DNA of 64,000 nucleotides, taken from assembly GCA_047967505.1 (NCBI GenBank), contig CM106538.1; one strand, given 5' to 3'. Shown piece after piece: positions 46,527 to 59,400 of the stretch. The notes beneath the pieces are model-generated. The model saw only the letters and a list, made by a program, of their open reading frames with translations, was not told the DNA's origin and did not search any database. This DNA is from Dipteris shenzhenensis (taxonomy: Eukaryota > Polypodiophyta > Polypodiopsida > Gleicheniales). A program made the position numbers and the translations under genes. Numbering within the stretch: the first letter of the stretch is position 1; every line of letters begins with the position of its first letter.

Positions 46527-47471
46527 TAGATATTGAGAGCGTCATTGAGAGTTGGATCTAGCTTGATGGATGTCCTTATTAAATTATCATTTTGCAGGAC
46601 CTTCAATCACACAAGTGGATGATTTGTAATAGTTTCACGGTTACATCCATGATTTCCTCAACCGCTTAGCCTTAAACTCTTCTCTGTCACCCCCCCTGCC
46701 CCCCCTCTAACCCCCTCTGGACCAAATCATTGCATGGGATTTGTTACAGCAAGGTCCTACAAGAATGCAACAAAGTGGTTTTGGACATAATTTGGCTTTT
46801 GCATCAAATACAATAAGGTTCTACATGGAAGTGGCACCGTAAATCTAAATACTATGTTTTAGTATGAGATACAACAAAGTTTTGCATGGATGCAACAAAG
46901 AGAGCTTTAATATTATGTTTTGGAATTCAGTCGTGCATGAATTCTGCCATAGAGATTTTAGTACTACATTATTGAATATTATCGAGGGTTTTCATGGAAG
47001 CAAAAAAGTGGCAAGGCCTTCTATGAATGTGGCAAAGATCCATGGTGTTGTTAAATTCTTGTAACAACAAAAACACAGAAGCAATTAATAAGTTGGGATA
47101 TCATAGAGTTCCCAATCTTTGACATATGAAAGCGCTAGATGTTTGTATTTGGCAAGAAATAATTGTTATGTATTCTCATAAAATGTTTTGTCAATTTGAC
47201 TAATCTTGACATATGATTTTTGTGACATTTTGAAGCATATATGTCATTTATAAGGTTTCCAATCTTTGAAGAATTTCTATAAATGTTTTTTCTTTTGGAT
47301 TGCAAGAGCTTTTTGCATGGACATGATGTTCTCCTTGAAAGTATAGAGCACAATCAGAACCTATTCCAAATAGGTTCTCATTTGATGTAGCAACATGTAT
47401 CTCTTCCTTACAGTAGTATACTCCTTGTCGAACCCTTGTAAGTCTATCTTTAGAGAGTGTGGGATTTCCAA
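46140..47471. repeat. Inverted repeat, about 132-base arms 1.07 kb apart
   Basis: 46140-46271 and 47338-47471 are reverse complements with almost no differences by eye (GGAAATCCCACACTCTCTAA ... GCTCTATACTTT). The left arm lies inside the transposase-like coding sequence. Confidence 0.92.
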
Positions 47472-49180
47472 AAGCATGATTGCTACATTGATGTAAATTG
47501 TATGTTTTCTAGAACATCATGTCCATCAATGTAATAGAAGGGAATATGGAGAATGTAATTAGTCATTATTTTATTTCATAGATAGTCAAACGGGGACATT
47601 GGAAACTTCTTTAAATTTTTCAATCAAATCCACAATAATGGGCCTGACAACAAGGTATCACATGTCATAAATTTCATACTTTCTCTTCCCTTTTGTCTAC
47701 ATACACTTATATGCATGAATATTTATATGAGGGTGGGCTTTATTTTGGTTTTTTAATTTATTTAAATACCTTTGCTCTCATAATGTAATGCTCCACAAAT
47801 CTTCCATACACATCGACCAAAAAAAGGAAAGCCACTTGTTGATATAGATTATTCGATGACTCATTGGAACAACTATCTAAAGCAGTTATACTCACTAAAA
47901 AATCTTATTGTAGTCCTTAGAGGAAAGGGTGGTCCTAATACATAAAAAAGACAAAGCAAGGCAAAATCAATGTTTCTTCATAGAGATCAACCATCAATTT
48001 GGAATTGAAATGCTTTTATAGGAGGAAGTGCAATCATTATGGGTGTTTGGTAATTTTTTTTGAGTCTATCGTTCACACATTTAATTCTATTAGTGACCTA
48101 TGAATGGACATCCAAATTATAATTGTTAAAATTTTGGGGGATCCTATTTTTTGTAAAGATTTTGTAAAGGAAGCGCCCCTATTGTACTCCATTAAGTAGC
48201 TTCCAAAAGTGGATACCCAATGCTCAGTTTTCAAGATTGGCCCCTAAGTTCCATGAGGCCTTTTTATTGAATAGAAAGGGTTGAGGAACTAGTACTGAAA
48301 GGGTAGGGGCCCCTTTTGCACCTTGGATGTTTTTATCAAATATTCACTTATATTGGATTACAAAATAATGTGTGCATGAGTTTACATAAGCATTGTCTTT
48401 TCACATATTGAGAATACATAATACAATTTATGCTTTCATTTTAAACCTTGAACAATTTACAAGTTCTAATTCATAAGATTGTAGTGTTGGCAAATGTCGC
48501 AAACTCTTATTTTTGTTAGGGCATATAGACTTTCACCATCCTTATAGAAGTTAATTTACGAAAGGAAATTAACATTTTAAAACCACCATACCTAGCATTT
48601 AAGTAATGCTTGATTTTAGTAGGATTTAGATTAGTTCCCTAAAGGAAATTGACATTTAAATCACCCTACCTAGCATTTAAGGAATGCTTGATTTTAATAG
48701 GATTTAGAACAATCATGCAATTGACAGGGCTTACTATCATCTTTAAGCATTGTCGATGGGAGCTTTGTAAATATGGGATATTTCTAAATGGGTGCCCAAG
48801 CTATAATCGAGTGCCCTTTTTTAGAATGGTATAATGGTGCACCTGCTCCTTCATTATGCCTTGTGATTCATAAAATGATTGCGGCTACCTTTTCTTCAGC
48901 ATCTGCTTGACACACTTTTCAAAGCCATTAAATTGTAACAATTATTTTTGGATTTAGTTAGACCATTGACCTTAAGGATGGGTGAAACTCACTAGTCAAA
49001 AGGGATATCATATAGGACATCAAACACCTTCATATGGCATTGCTAGCTGTTTTTTAGAGTGTGCTTGTTGGGAATTGGAATATTTTGTGTGAATCTATAT
49101 TGCCCATGATGATGCTCCATTCTTCTTCTGATAGATTGTAGTTGAAAGATCTGTGGTAGCTTAGGATAGTCGTATGACTT
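47472..49180. other. Non-coding stretch with a tandem repeat
   Basis: No gene recognised. Two degenerate units of about 83 bases (48549-48631 and 48634-48712) share AAAGGAAATTRACATTT, CCTAGCATTTAAG and AATGCTTGATTTTA. Confidence 0.45.
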
Positions 49181-49191
49181 TGCTTTAGTAG

Positions 49192-49416
49192 CACGTGCCA
49201 ACAATATAGTTTACGCTAGGTTATTCCGGTGACACGTGGGCCAACATTACAAGATACTCTAGTGACACGTGGACCCGCGTCACTACACCACAGGGTGAGG
49301 TTGATTATTTAATCAGGACACGTCATCCGTGGTAAAGCTGCAAAAACACGTGCGAAGGTGTCTCCAACTGATTTTGACGTGTGTACGTAAACGCACGCAA
49401 AAGCGAGGGACACGTG
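49192..49416. promoter_or_regulatory. Cluster of five CACGTG G-boxes (ABRE-like)
   Basis: CACGTG occurs at 49192, 49233, 49266, 49347 and 49411, with an ACACGTCA at 49318. Two copies share GTGACACGTGG and one reads GACACGTGGCGCC, the ABRE/G-box core bound by plant bZIP and bHLH factors. No gene starts next to it; the AP2/ERF gene ends 570 bases to the right, so this would be a downstream element of that gene or the promoter of an unseen transcript. Confidence 0.6.
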
Positions 49417-49987
49417 GCGCCGAATGGCGAAAGTAAATTATGAGCTGACTGGAAAGCCTTTATTGTGGTACGTCTAGTTTCTGGAAGCACATGAGGGATT
49501 GCGCTGCATATGGGCGTTTTTTCATCAGTTGTGACGGCAGCTGTTGCAAAAATCATCGCCTTTCCCAAATTCAAACGCGACAATCGATAGATCTAATCGT
49601 ACACAGTCCATCTCTACCAATCTTTCTTACGCAATCCATCGCTCCAATCGCACAAAAAGAATTGAGCTATACAACCCTCTAGAAACCAAGAGCTCCATAT
49701 GCAAGAAATTTAGACTCAATCAGCAGTTTTGCAATTAAATCTGAGGCACTCTCGGCAATCGGCGGAGCGCCAAATAAACCCGGTAGTAATATACAAAGAT
49801 TGTGGACTAGAGCGTCTCCTTCCCAAGCAATTAGCAACCCTCAACCAGTCCGCAATGCGTTTCTGTCTTCTGCACAGCCTTCTTGAACCCATGACAGCGG
49901 AGACTCGCAATACATAATGCCCCTGTTCAGGTTCTCTGTGCGCAGCTCACATAGAGCTGAGAAAATGCGCCGGTGAAGGTCCTCGGC
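49417..49987. other. Region downstream of the AP2/ERF gene
   Basis: No coding motif. It probably includes the 3' UTR of the AP2/ERF gene (minus strand) on its right side. Confidence 0.4.
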
Positions 49988-50722
49988 TCACACACTCCAC
50001 AAGTAGGGCTCGTAAAATGCGCCCGCGAAGTCATCCTCGACGTTGTGGACGGGCACAATGGGGTTATGCATTGTGACCTGTTCCCACTGAGAATCTCCAG
50101 AGAGCAAAGAAAGATGGTCGAAGGCGTCGTCGAAGACGAAGGGGGACAAGAAATCCCAGTCGGAGAAGGGAGCTGGGAAGACGCTGCAGCTGGAGGAGGA
50201 CAAGGCGGGGGAGTAGTCAGAGGCGGAGAGAGAGGAGGAAGGGGGGGAGGCGAGGTGAAGGGGAGGAGAAGGAAGAGGGGGAGGGGGAGGGGAAGGGCAA
50301 AGCTTCTGGGAATCGCCCTCGGAACAGGGAGGGTCGTAGTCGAGCGAAGACTGGGACGATTCAAGCTCGGACGATTCGAGGTAGGCTGGGGAGGAGGCAG
50401 GAAGGGGAGAGGGAGGAGGGGAGGAGGGGGGCGGAGCAGAGGAAGCAGCGGCGGCAGCAGCGAGCTGTTGGATATGGCGATGCGGGAGGCCGAGGGGGGC
50501 AGAGGGGGGGGAAGAAGGGAAGTTGAGGGAAGCACAGGAACCTCGGAGGCAAACAAGAGCAACATCGTAAGCTCTAGCAGCTTGTTCAGGAGTAGAATAA
50601 GAACCCAGCCAAAGTCGAGCTCTGGTATTCGGTAAGCGGATTTCCGACACCCACTTTCCCCACGATCTCATCCGAACTCCCTTATATTTCTTCTCGTCGG
50701 CATCCTCTGAACGCTTCACCAT
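49988..50722 (-). CDS. AP2/ERF transcription factor, DREB A-5 (group II)-like
   Basis: A 244-residue intronless protein with one AP2 domain near the N-terminus (about residues 13-71): [19 protein letters not shown], then [19 protein letters not shown], ending ASLNFP. The WLG and RAYD elements are intact. The [12 protein letters not shown] start and Val at DREB position 14 with Leu at position 19 match the A-5/group II branch of DREB factors, many of which are stress-responsive and often repressors. I see no clear EAR repression motif. The rest is Ser/Pro/Ala-rich with an acidic C-terminal third ([16 protein letters not shown]) that could activate transcription. It would act in the nucleus on GCC/DRE-type sites. 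The frame is complete from ATG to TGA. Confidence 0.93.
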   Translation of the reverse strand: MVKRSEDADEKKYKGVRMRSWGKWVSEIRLPNTRARLWLGSYSTPEQAARAYDVALVCLRGSCASLNFPSSPPSAPLGLPHRHIQQLAAAAAASSAPPPSSPPPSPLPASSPAYLESSELESSQSSLDYDPPCSEGDSQKLCPSPPPPPLPSPPLHLASPPSSSLSASDYSPALSSSSCSVFPAPFSDWDFLSPFVFDDAFDHLSLLSGDSQWEQVTMHNPIVPVHNVEDDFAGAFYEPYLWSV

Positions 50723-50829
50723 CGCCTTTAAAACAGCTCTTCCAAAACCACAGCGGTTTTCTAAAACCGGTTTGCCTTCTTCCGCCAGAGAGTCTCAATT
50801 CTATTAGCCGCCTTTCGCCCACTTGCCCG

Positions 50830-50836
50830 TTTATAT
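50830..50836 (-). promoter_or_regulatory. TATA box of the AP2/ERF gene
   Basis: The minus strand reads AATATAAACGG about 110 bases upstream of the start codon, a suitable distance for a TATA box with a short leader. Confidence 0.6.
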
Positions 50837-50852
50837 TCCCCCCCCTTCCCCC

Positions 50853-50995
50853 CTCCACGTCAGCCCCCCTTCAGCGTGGACCCCACTTCTCCTTTTCCCC
50901 GTACCGTGTTGGCCCACCGCTCCTCCCTTGTCAGAAAGCGTATACACTCCCCGCCCACGTCAGCTGTGATGCCCTCTCTTCCCTTCCACGTGGCC
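50853..50995 (-). promoter_or_regulatory. ACGT-core elements in the AP2/ERF promoter
   Basis: Two CCACGTCAGC sites (ACGTCA at 50857 and 50957) and one CACGTGGCC G-box (50987) lie 135-270 bases upstream of the start. They are typical bZIP sites for ABA or light control; the response itself is inferred. Confidence 0.55.
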
Positions 50996-50999
50996 CCCC

Positions 51000-51770
51000 C
51001 GTAGTTTCTTTGTCCGAATTTCCAAAACAAACGTTATTTTATTTTATCCCCCCCATCTTACGCGTCCTCCCCCCTTAAATTTTTTTTATTCGCCGCCACG
51101 TTAATATCGTGGCCATTCGTACACCCTCACATCTACTGCCCTTTCCATCCCGCGGGTACAAGTCAACGACACGCCTTCCCTATCATACATTTGAACATGT
51201 GGGCTCTGAGCAACAAGCGGGATCTCGCTAAACTTTGCGGGACAAGCAGAAACGTTTAACTCTCTCCTTTAACATCTCAATAATATAGAAACGTTTAACT
51301 CTCTCCTTCAACATCTATAGGTCTCACCACACATATTCATGAAGTAAATCTTTTAATCTCTTTTTATCAATCTAAACATAGCCTGTGAAAATTCACTTGT
51401 CCTCACAAGAAGGGGCCATATGTGTGTGATTGGAAAAGACGAGTGTAGGTGTGATTTTCACTCCCAAATAAGGGATAATTAGGGACCCCAAAGTGGGTAG
51501 ATTTAGCCCTCCTTTGAGCTATCATAAGATACAAGCAAACTCTTATGTAATCTACAATAATAAAAGTAATTTTGTAGCCTAAGAAGTTATGTGGTCCATT
51601 AATCTATTTGATGTGGCAACATCTTGTAGAGAAGTGAGAATGGCACATAGCATTTTTTATTTGGTGCTATAAGCCTTGAAATTGCCCTTTAGATTTGGGG
51701 CGTTGCTTTTGGGCACTCAAAGCTCCTAAGAGACCTCTAATTTTCTATAGCTTTTTTTCCATAAAAGAAG
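51000..51770. other. Distal upstream region; no gene recognised
   Basis: C-rich near 51040-51130, then AT-rich. A 30-base direct repeat, GAAACGTTTAACTCTCTCCTT, occurs at 51250 and 51288. Confidence 0.4.

Positions 51771-51771
<1 letters not shown>

Positions 51772-51825
<54 letters not shown>
51772..51825. repeat. (GT)n(GA)n microsatellite
   Basis: TGTGTG run followed by a GAGAGA run. Further dinucleotide tracts lie at 52066-52124 (GCGT/GT) and 52632-52694 (GT/GA), and a C-run at 52366-52378. Confidence 0.95.
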
Positions 51826-51830
<5 letters not shown>

Positions 51831-52065
51831 AAGCATTAGGGGGAGGCATATCTAAATACATTTTAGCATCTCTCATTCGGGCTTAATGCTTTTGAACACA
51901 AAAGCCACAAAGTGAGCACGTTACCCCTTGTGTTTTCTGTGTATTATTTCAATTGTTGGAGATGGAGATACTCCAATTTCAATCTTCACATCTCATATCA
52001 AAAGCCCATCAAAAGTATATCTTGTACTTCATCAAAGGGTGTGATATCTTAAAGCCTTGGATATG

Positions 52066-52124
52066 CGTGCGTGCGTGCGTGCGTGCGTGCGTGTGTGTGT
52101 GTGTGTGTGTGTCTGTGTGTGTGT
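52066..52124. repeat. (GCGT)n(GT)n microsatellite
   Basis: About six GCGT tetranucleotides pass into GT dinucleotides with one CT interruption. Confidence 0.95.
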
Positions 52125-52631
52125 CATGGGGCACCAACTCCCCTTAGTAAGAATACCTATGAAAATTTTGAGTATGAGATGGATTTAACAATATGCCACA
52201 AGTAAAAGTTAGTTAGATCACATGATTGTGTTCTACACTAAAAGAGCTTCAAATATGTATTTACACATTAAAATTTGGGTAACACATGAAAAAGTTACAC
52301 GATTTTGAAAGGGGTTTTTTTATATTTTAGTGTAGTTTTTGTTTTAAGCCCCCTCATCCAAAAGACCCCCCCCCCCCGCCCGCCACTAGAGGACTTTCAT
52401 ATTTTAAGCCCTCTCATCCAAAATATGTACACATCTTAAAATCTTTCATATTTTTTGAAGTATAAACCTTATGCTTTGTATTAGGGAGGACTAGAGATTG
52501 GTCATATTTTTCCCTTGCATATTTAAAACTTTTGTAGGAAATCCATGCATATTATATATGGACCTTGTCCCCCCATACCCTAGATTTTGGACGAGGGTAG
52601 TAACATAATACATTTTGAGTTGGCACCAAAG

Positions 52632-52652
52632 TGTGTGTGTGTGTGTGTGTGT

Positions 52653-52694
<42 letters not shown>
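52632..52694. repeat. (GT)n(GA)n microsatellite
   Basis: GT run followed by GA run with a single CAG interruption. Confidence 0.95.
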
Positions 52695-52699
<5 letters not shown>

Positions 52700-53261
52700 G
52701 CTTAGAAGGAGGATATTGGGTAGAATCAATGGGGTAGGATAGAAGTGGTAAAGGGAAGGTGAAAGTCCTTTGTCTTTAGTCATACATGGGTGTAGAAAGA
52801 GAGAAATCAATATAGAGAAAGATAATGGTAGGAGGTAGAATATTCAATAAGAAAGCATAAATTTAACAAAATTGGGACGTTAATGTAAACAAAAAGTTTG
52901 AACAATGGTTTGATTTTATTTAGAGAAAAGAACAAAAAGAAGTTAAGAGAATCTTATTAGCACCATGTTTTTAACATGTTTCAATATTAACAAGAATTGC
53001 CACTAAAAGTATTCTCTACATTAAAACAATTGTTCTAAATTTCTATTAGTGGTTGTGGGAAATATGATAGATTGTATATTGATTGCATTCAATATTCAAA
53101 TTTCCATATCATCTTGATTTTTGCACCTCATCCATGTTAAACATGTACCGATATTCCATTTCATAGATTGCTTGAACTATGACTTCATTTCAAAGCGTCT
53201 CCTCCCACTAGTGCGACATCTAAAGTTCTTTATTACCCTAAATTTCTTGTAGATTCCAGAA

Positions 53262-53269
53262 TGATGAAG

Positions 53270-53319
<50 letters not shown>

Positions 53320-53455
53320 GCACACAATGTAGCTACTTTTATTCTAAGTTGTCTTGAACATGAACATGAATATATACATGTGAACCCTTTAGGGTTAGGG
53401 TTATGGCTTGCCCCTATGCCCTATCTAGATAGTGCAATTTACACTATCCTCAACA
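53262..53455 (-). repeat. 3' LTR with GA tract and telomere-like repeats
   Basis: Contains (GA)n at 53272-53314, the shared GAACATGAATATATACATGTGAA block, TTTAGGGTTAGGGTT and TATCTAGATAGTGCAATTT. Confidence 0.8.
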
Positions 53456-55967
53456 CCCCCTCTTAAATTACATTAAGTAGAGGGTGCATGTACAAGATCT
53501 TTTTGTGTTTTGTTTGGTGCATATGATAGCATCCAAAGCTGGAAAAGAAAACTAAAAACAATCAGAGTAGTATGTGCATGCGTGAGCACAGTGACTACAT
53601 AGCGAAAGCATGTACAATGAGTACAACTTACTAGATCCTGTACATATCATGCATTTCCCCCTCTTCACTTGTGGGTCATCCTTCACCTTTGGGAATAAAA
53701 CAAAAAAGATAGGCCAAAGGAAGGAGAAAGGAAATCCAAAAAGCAACATGCCCACCTAAATCAAAGATTGGTCAATCAAAAGATGACTGCATGGAGAACT
53801 GTGTATGGCTACATGCTGAACATGTCATGTGTCACCATGGACCGTGCAGTTGTCCTGTAGAAGAGGCATTCAAATGTGAAACTAGTTGATGTAGCGATGG
53901 AGATGTGAACCGGTAGGCCATGACAAGCAAGAGTGTCACCAACCCAAAAGAACTGACAACAATGTGTGAGATATGTTGCAATAGAGCTATAATCTTTGTC
54001 GAATGATGCGGGGTCAAAGAAGACCGCATAGTCGGTGTGGACAGAGTGATCCAGAGGCAGACTTAATCAAAAGGAAAAGAGATTCTTCCTACTTATGTCA
54101 AAAAGGGAGTTCAATGATGGTGAGGATCCATGGGATGCTACATTCTCTAAGAAAGATATGACTTTGAGCCTTGTAGTAGGCATGACAACGAGTCATGAAA
54201 AGTGACAATCAGTCATGAGTTGTCGTTTGCAACAGGCTATTATGATTTTTCACCAGTCTTAAAATTTGATCAATTTTACAATCTTTTGGAGACATGAATG
54301 AGAACTATTTTCATAACTTTTACAAAATAAGTATAGCTTCAAACTTCTTGTGAAAAATGTACATATTGCTAATTGAAAGATGAAAAAGTTTCTACTTTTC
54401 ACATCAAATGACAAATTGAAAAAACAAGGTCAATGATACGATCTAATATTCTTTGAACCTACTAATAATTCATGCATGTCTACGTAAAGTACAATCCATT
54501 ATTTACTTAGAATTACAAAATTGTGTCTTTTCTTCTACGAAAACTTCATCCCAATCATTGAAGTTCATCCTTGTCATTGAATTAGAGAATATATGTGGTG
54601 TTAAGACAAGTAGGTTTATGTCGTCCATAGACAAAGAAGAGGCTTTTTGGAAGAAAATATTTCGATAGATGTAGAAAGAAAATCAAAGATCTGAATGATT
54701 AAATTTTAGACGATTGTGAGTAATACAATTTAGTAGTTTACTTTATTTTGATCTATATATGAATCATGAAGATGAAAACAGTTGTCCTTTTTAAAAATGA
54801 TGTAAATCTAGATTCTGGAATCCACTTTGTTGTGATAAAGTTGAACGGATAAAATTTTCGTTAATGAAACAAACTTTTCATCCAAAAAAGGAAATTTTTT
54901 AACATGAATGAATGCAAATGTCATTCCATTAGAAGGCAAAACATTTCATCACGTAAAACTTTCATCAACGAAAAATTTCCCTTGGCAGAATTTTTTTCCC
55001 ATCAATGAAAATTTCAATCCATCGATGAATTTTGGGATTCCATAATCTAGCGAGATTCTAGAATCCCAAATTTCATTGACAGAAAAAAAATCCATTAATG
55101 GATTGAAATTTTCGTCGACAATAAAAAAATTCCGCCTACGAAAATTTTCCATCGATGAAAGTTTTATGTAACAAAGTTTTTTGCCCGATATTTTTGTTCA
55201 TTCATAAATCAAATTTCATATTTTTTCTTTTGAAAAATTTATTCTATTGACAAAACTTTTCTTTTTTTCAGACAAAATTCGTTATGTTCAGGCTTGTCAA
55301 TATAATGGATTCCAAAATCCAAAATTTCATGAATTTTTTTAAAATACAATTGCTAACATACTCATGCTTCCAAATCTAGCCTTTTAAAACTAAAAACTAT
55401 ATTTTTGCAAAGGCTAGAGCTCTCAATCGAACCAATAGACCGAAACAGAGTAAATGATAAATTGTACTAATCACGACCGATTACAATTTGACTATTTGAG
55501 TCGCTGGGCTTCTATCGAAATGTAGAGACATGCTTGCTTTGAATGAACCTCTTATATGGTCGTGGACTCCATATATACCTACCCATTTTAATATCAAAAT
55601 ATATTAAAATTTAGCCATTTGATCAACTATGTATAAAAAAGAAAAGTTGCTTTGTTAGACAATGCACTAAAAGTGTTTCATCAAATTGTATCAGATCTTA
55701 AAGTAACATCATTTTACCAATTGTCAATTAAATAGAAGAAGATCAAGGTCGCGATCCACAGCTGTTATTGTAGAAGATCTTGAAGTCAAACACGACGTGA
55801 AATGCAAAAGGCTAGTACTATAAGAGCCACAGTTCAACGCATTAGTTTTCTGGCTTCCTATGGTCTAGAACATTGCTAAAGTTGAATGTGTATATAGACT
55901 CGAGGCTCAACACCATTACATTTCTTAATGGCCTTGCTCATAGCTCAGATTGTATTCTTTGCTTCCT

Positions 55968-56420
55968 TCAACATATTCTCACCTTCTGCCTCTTGGCCCT
56001 TTTCATGTGGAATATTTTTAAGAGTTTATTTAAAAAGAATTGAGTGAAGGTTTCCTCAAAATATGTAGGCCCAATAAATGTAATTTGATCCAAAAAGCTA
56101 TTTTTGATTGGACAAAACATCATTGGACGTAGGATGACGTTGCTTGCCACAACTTTCTTTCCATCTCTCAAAGCCTCATATATTTTCAATGCATAGGATT
56201 TATCAAGGTTCCTGCTATTAGTAAAGACACCTGCAACTTCCACATCTTTGGCATTTATAAACCACGGTCGCTGCTAACCCCAGATATATCCCACATCATC
56301 ATCTATTACTACTTCATTAAAACGTAGATTGAGATTTTTGATTGATGTGAGTTCATCTTGATCATCTTCAGCTTCATGTTTTGAGTCTTCTTCATCTTTG
56401 TCTTCTTTTAACCATTTCCC
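55968..56420 (-). pseudogene. Unidentified coding-like segment inside the LTR element
   Basis: The minus strand reads an acidic stretch (HEAEDDQDELTS), then DDDVGYIWG, a TAG, and FINAKDVEVAGVFTNSRNLD with ALKIYEALRDGKKVV. It looks protein-coding but no family was recognised. It could be captured host sequence or element-specific. Confidence 0.3.
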
Positions 56421-59400
56421 ATCCAGATGATCTTTCTTTATAGAGGGACGATGCCTTTTAGCATAGGGTCAAGGCATGCACACAACCATGGGTGCAAGCA
56501 TGCGCAACCTAAGGCAAGGCATAGCCCAAAGGAAATGCATGCCACAAACCAAGGACCTAGAAAGTCAAGGAGTCTAGCCAAGAGAATCCTCAATCCAAAA
56601 TCCTACCAAGCAATCGAAGGGTGACTCACAAGAGACCAGAGCAAGAGGAGTTGTAAAGGCCATGCCCAAGAAGCCCCTAGGTGGTAAGACCTCATGCAAA
56701 GATATCTCAACCCATTAAGGTGAAGTTCTAAAACTTCAAAGGAGAAGAGGATGAATACCTCTATAACAACCACGTGTAGATCTTTCTTTGAGTGTGCTCC
56801 ATCAATGAAGCTACAACCAAGCGTGAGTACATGAAATACTTCCCATTCACATTGATAAGCACGGGACAGAGGTGGCACAACAAAGTTCCAATCGGACATT
56901 TCTAGAATTAGCATCACATGCCAACAGCCTTCCTTGTGTGATTTTGATAAGAAGTCAATGAGGAGGATGTCCAAACTGGTATGATACTTTGCTCTACTGA
57001 AGAATAGGCCCGTAAAACTGCCAAGGTATGACAACTTGAAAGACTCAAGGTAGAGCTGACAGTATAAAGGCCTAGAAGCATAAAATATAACTAAAAATGG
57101 ATAAGATGTCCCTGAGTCATATGAGGTACCAAATGCTAATGTAGGGGCTGATATGAAGTCCTGGATCCAACCACCTATCTGTACCAAGTATGGACTATAT
57201 ACAACAGCCATAAGTGCATGCTGAAACATTGAGGTTCCCCAAGTTGCACTATGGATGAACTTGATGATGTCCACAACACTGGGGCAGGACTGCATTGATG
57301 CATAAGTATCCTCATGATGCCGAGGAATGATTTGCTAATCGAAAGAGGTGGTGGTAACTGGATCCCAGCATGATGCAATGCAACATGATTGAGCCAATGC
57401 TAGATTGTCTTGAAGACCGATCTGTTAATTTGAACTATTGAAGGGAACTGTGTCCAATGTATGCTCCAGGTCAGAGGTGAAAGCATCAGTGTGATGGATG
57501 CTGGAATGGAATCACCTAAAGAGCTAAATGCGCTACAACATGTATCTTCGCATGCTGCTGGAGACGTGAGTGCCTTGTACTAAGGACTTGCCTACTAAAT
57601 AACTGCATGATCATAACTAAACTCCTACTGTGTATCTGCATCATCTAGTGTGACAGTAAGTGGAGTCGGTTGATGATGGTGGGAACTAATCGGGTAATGT
57701 GGCAATGGCTTACTTGGCTTGGTGGAGTTGGATCTCCTCTATGGGTGTACTAATCTAGAGCTATACTATGCATCAAAGCACAAAATACAACAATTGAATT
57801 TTATCTTGACTCATTTTAATGTGCTAGGTACACTGCATTAGATCAAGAGGTGGTTTTGATGATGAGAATTTGATGATGTTGACCTATTCATAAGTTAAGC
57901 TGCCAATTTGAGGTGCTCAATGCGTAGAGCATGATGAGGCAATCATTTTTACTTTTTGGATCACCACAAAATTCCACCTAGATCAAAAGTTATGGCTCCT
58001 AGAAGGATCTCCAAATTTTGATACCAAGAGGGTGATCAAAATGTTGATGTGGCATAGAGGGTGATGTGGTAGATTGAGAGTCACACGTTGTGTGCCTGTG
58101 TGGCACTCAATGCTTAGGAGGCATTGCTAATGTGGCACCCTGTGTTCACATGCATAGCTAGGTGTGCCTAGCAGTGGTTGTGTGCTGACATTGCACTGAC
58201 TGCTGCTAACATGGCAGTTGATGACATGACATTGCCAACGTGGTAGTGATAACATGGTAGCTGACTATGCACTGCTGATGTGGCATACTGGCACATGTCT
58301 TGCTGATATGGCAATTGACTGTGGAATGAGTTGATGATGTGGCAATAGGATCAGACCGGCCATGTGGTGGATAGAGGCTAGAATGTATCAACCCAATTAC
58401 CAAGCACTGTTGGGGATGTGGCATAGTTATTAGCCACGTGTTGTGATTGTGACCAACTGGTTGGAGATAAGATTCCCTGAAGTCTTTTAGATTCCAATAG
58501 ATATGCTTCAGAATCTTTGAGATTCCGTTGATAGGCCATTTGTTGAGTCCCACGGGGTCGTGGAAGTTGATGATGATGTGGAGTCGAGTTTGATGTTGGA
58601 CGTCGCTGGGTCCCCTGGCCATGGAGCATCTGTTTGGCAACTCAGTCATGGGCGTTGTGGGGTCAATGAGTCGTGTGTGATGGATGTGCTAGGTATGGCT
58701 CATTAGAGCGAGATAGCCGCTCATCGAGTAGCTGTGTGGGCTGATGCATTGGAGTCAGAGGCTTGCTAGCTGGTCCATCAAGGGTTTGGAGCATCGGTTG
58801 ATGATCCTGCTGCGGGGCTATGCTATGGTCATCTTGAGGCGATAGAGCATGCTCGTTTCTCATTTGAGTTGAGTGGAGATAGTCGTTAATGATGAGGCGT
58901 CTGATGTGGGGTCTTGACTCTTGAGGTGCTTTTGCATACGTCGATGGTGGATGCACTTGAGCTGGACATTCAGCTCACCAGTCATAGGCTATGGCAAAGG
59001 AGCTTCTTTTGGCTATTGAAGGTGTTCGTCGTAAAGGGGCGCTATTGAAAGGTCTCTGGAGGTGGGCATTGTTGGAGCCTGCCTGCCAAGACTGATGAGC
59101 CATGCAAGCGTATGTGCTGCAAGGAGCCAGGGCACTGTTGCATGCAAATAGGGTCAACCGTTAGCGCTGCTACCATAAGTGCTGCATTCCATTATGGAGG
59201 ATTCTAGTCATCCCACCATTGGAGCTTGAGCTCGTAGGATGTGGAGATGTCGCTACAGTAGTGCTTGGTGGAAGATTGAAGTCGAGGCTATTGGCGAGAG
59301 TTGCTTGAGTTTAGAGGGCACTGCTGTTGTAGTTGGCATTGCATGCTTGCAATCTTGGCAGATCTTGGTTGTGTTGCTTTAGGATGCAAGAAGCCACTTG

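Noticed and set aside
49973-50635. Open frames on both strands opposite the AP2/ERF gene
   Set aside because: Low-complexity Gly/Arg or Pro/Ser shadows of the GC-rich AP2/ERF coding sequence.
56603-57295. A 230-codon minus-strand frame in the LTR element
   Set aside because: No recognisable domain, unusual hydrophobic composition; probably chance.
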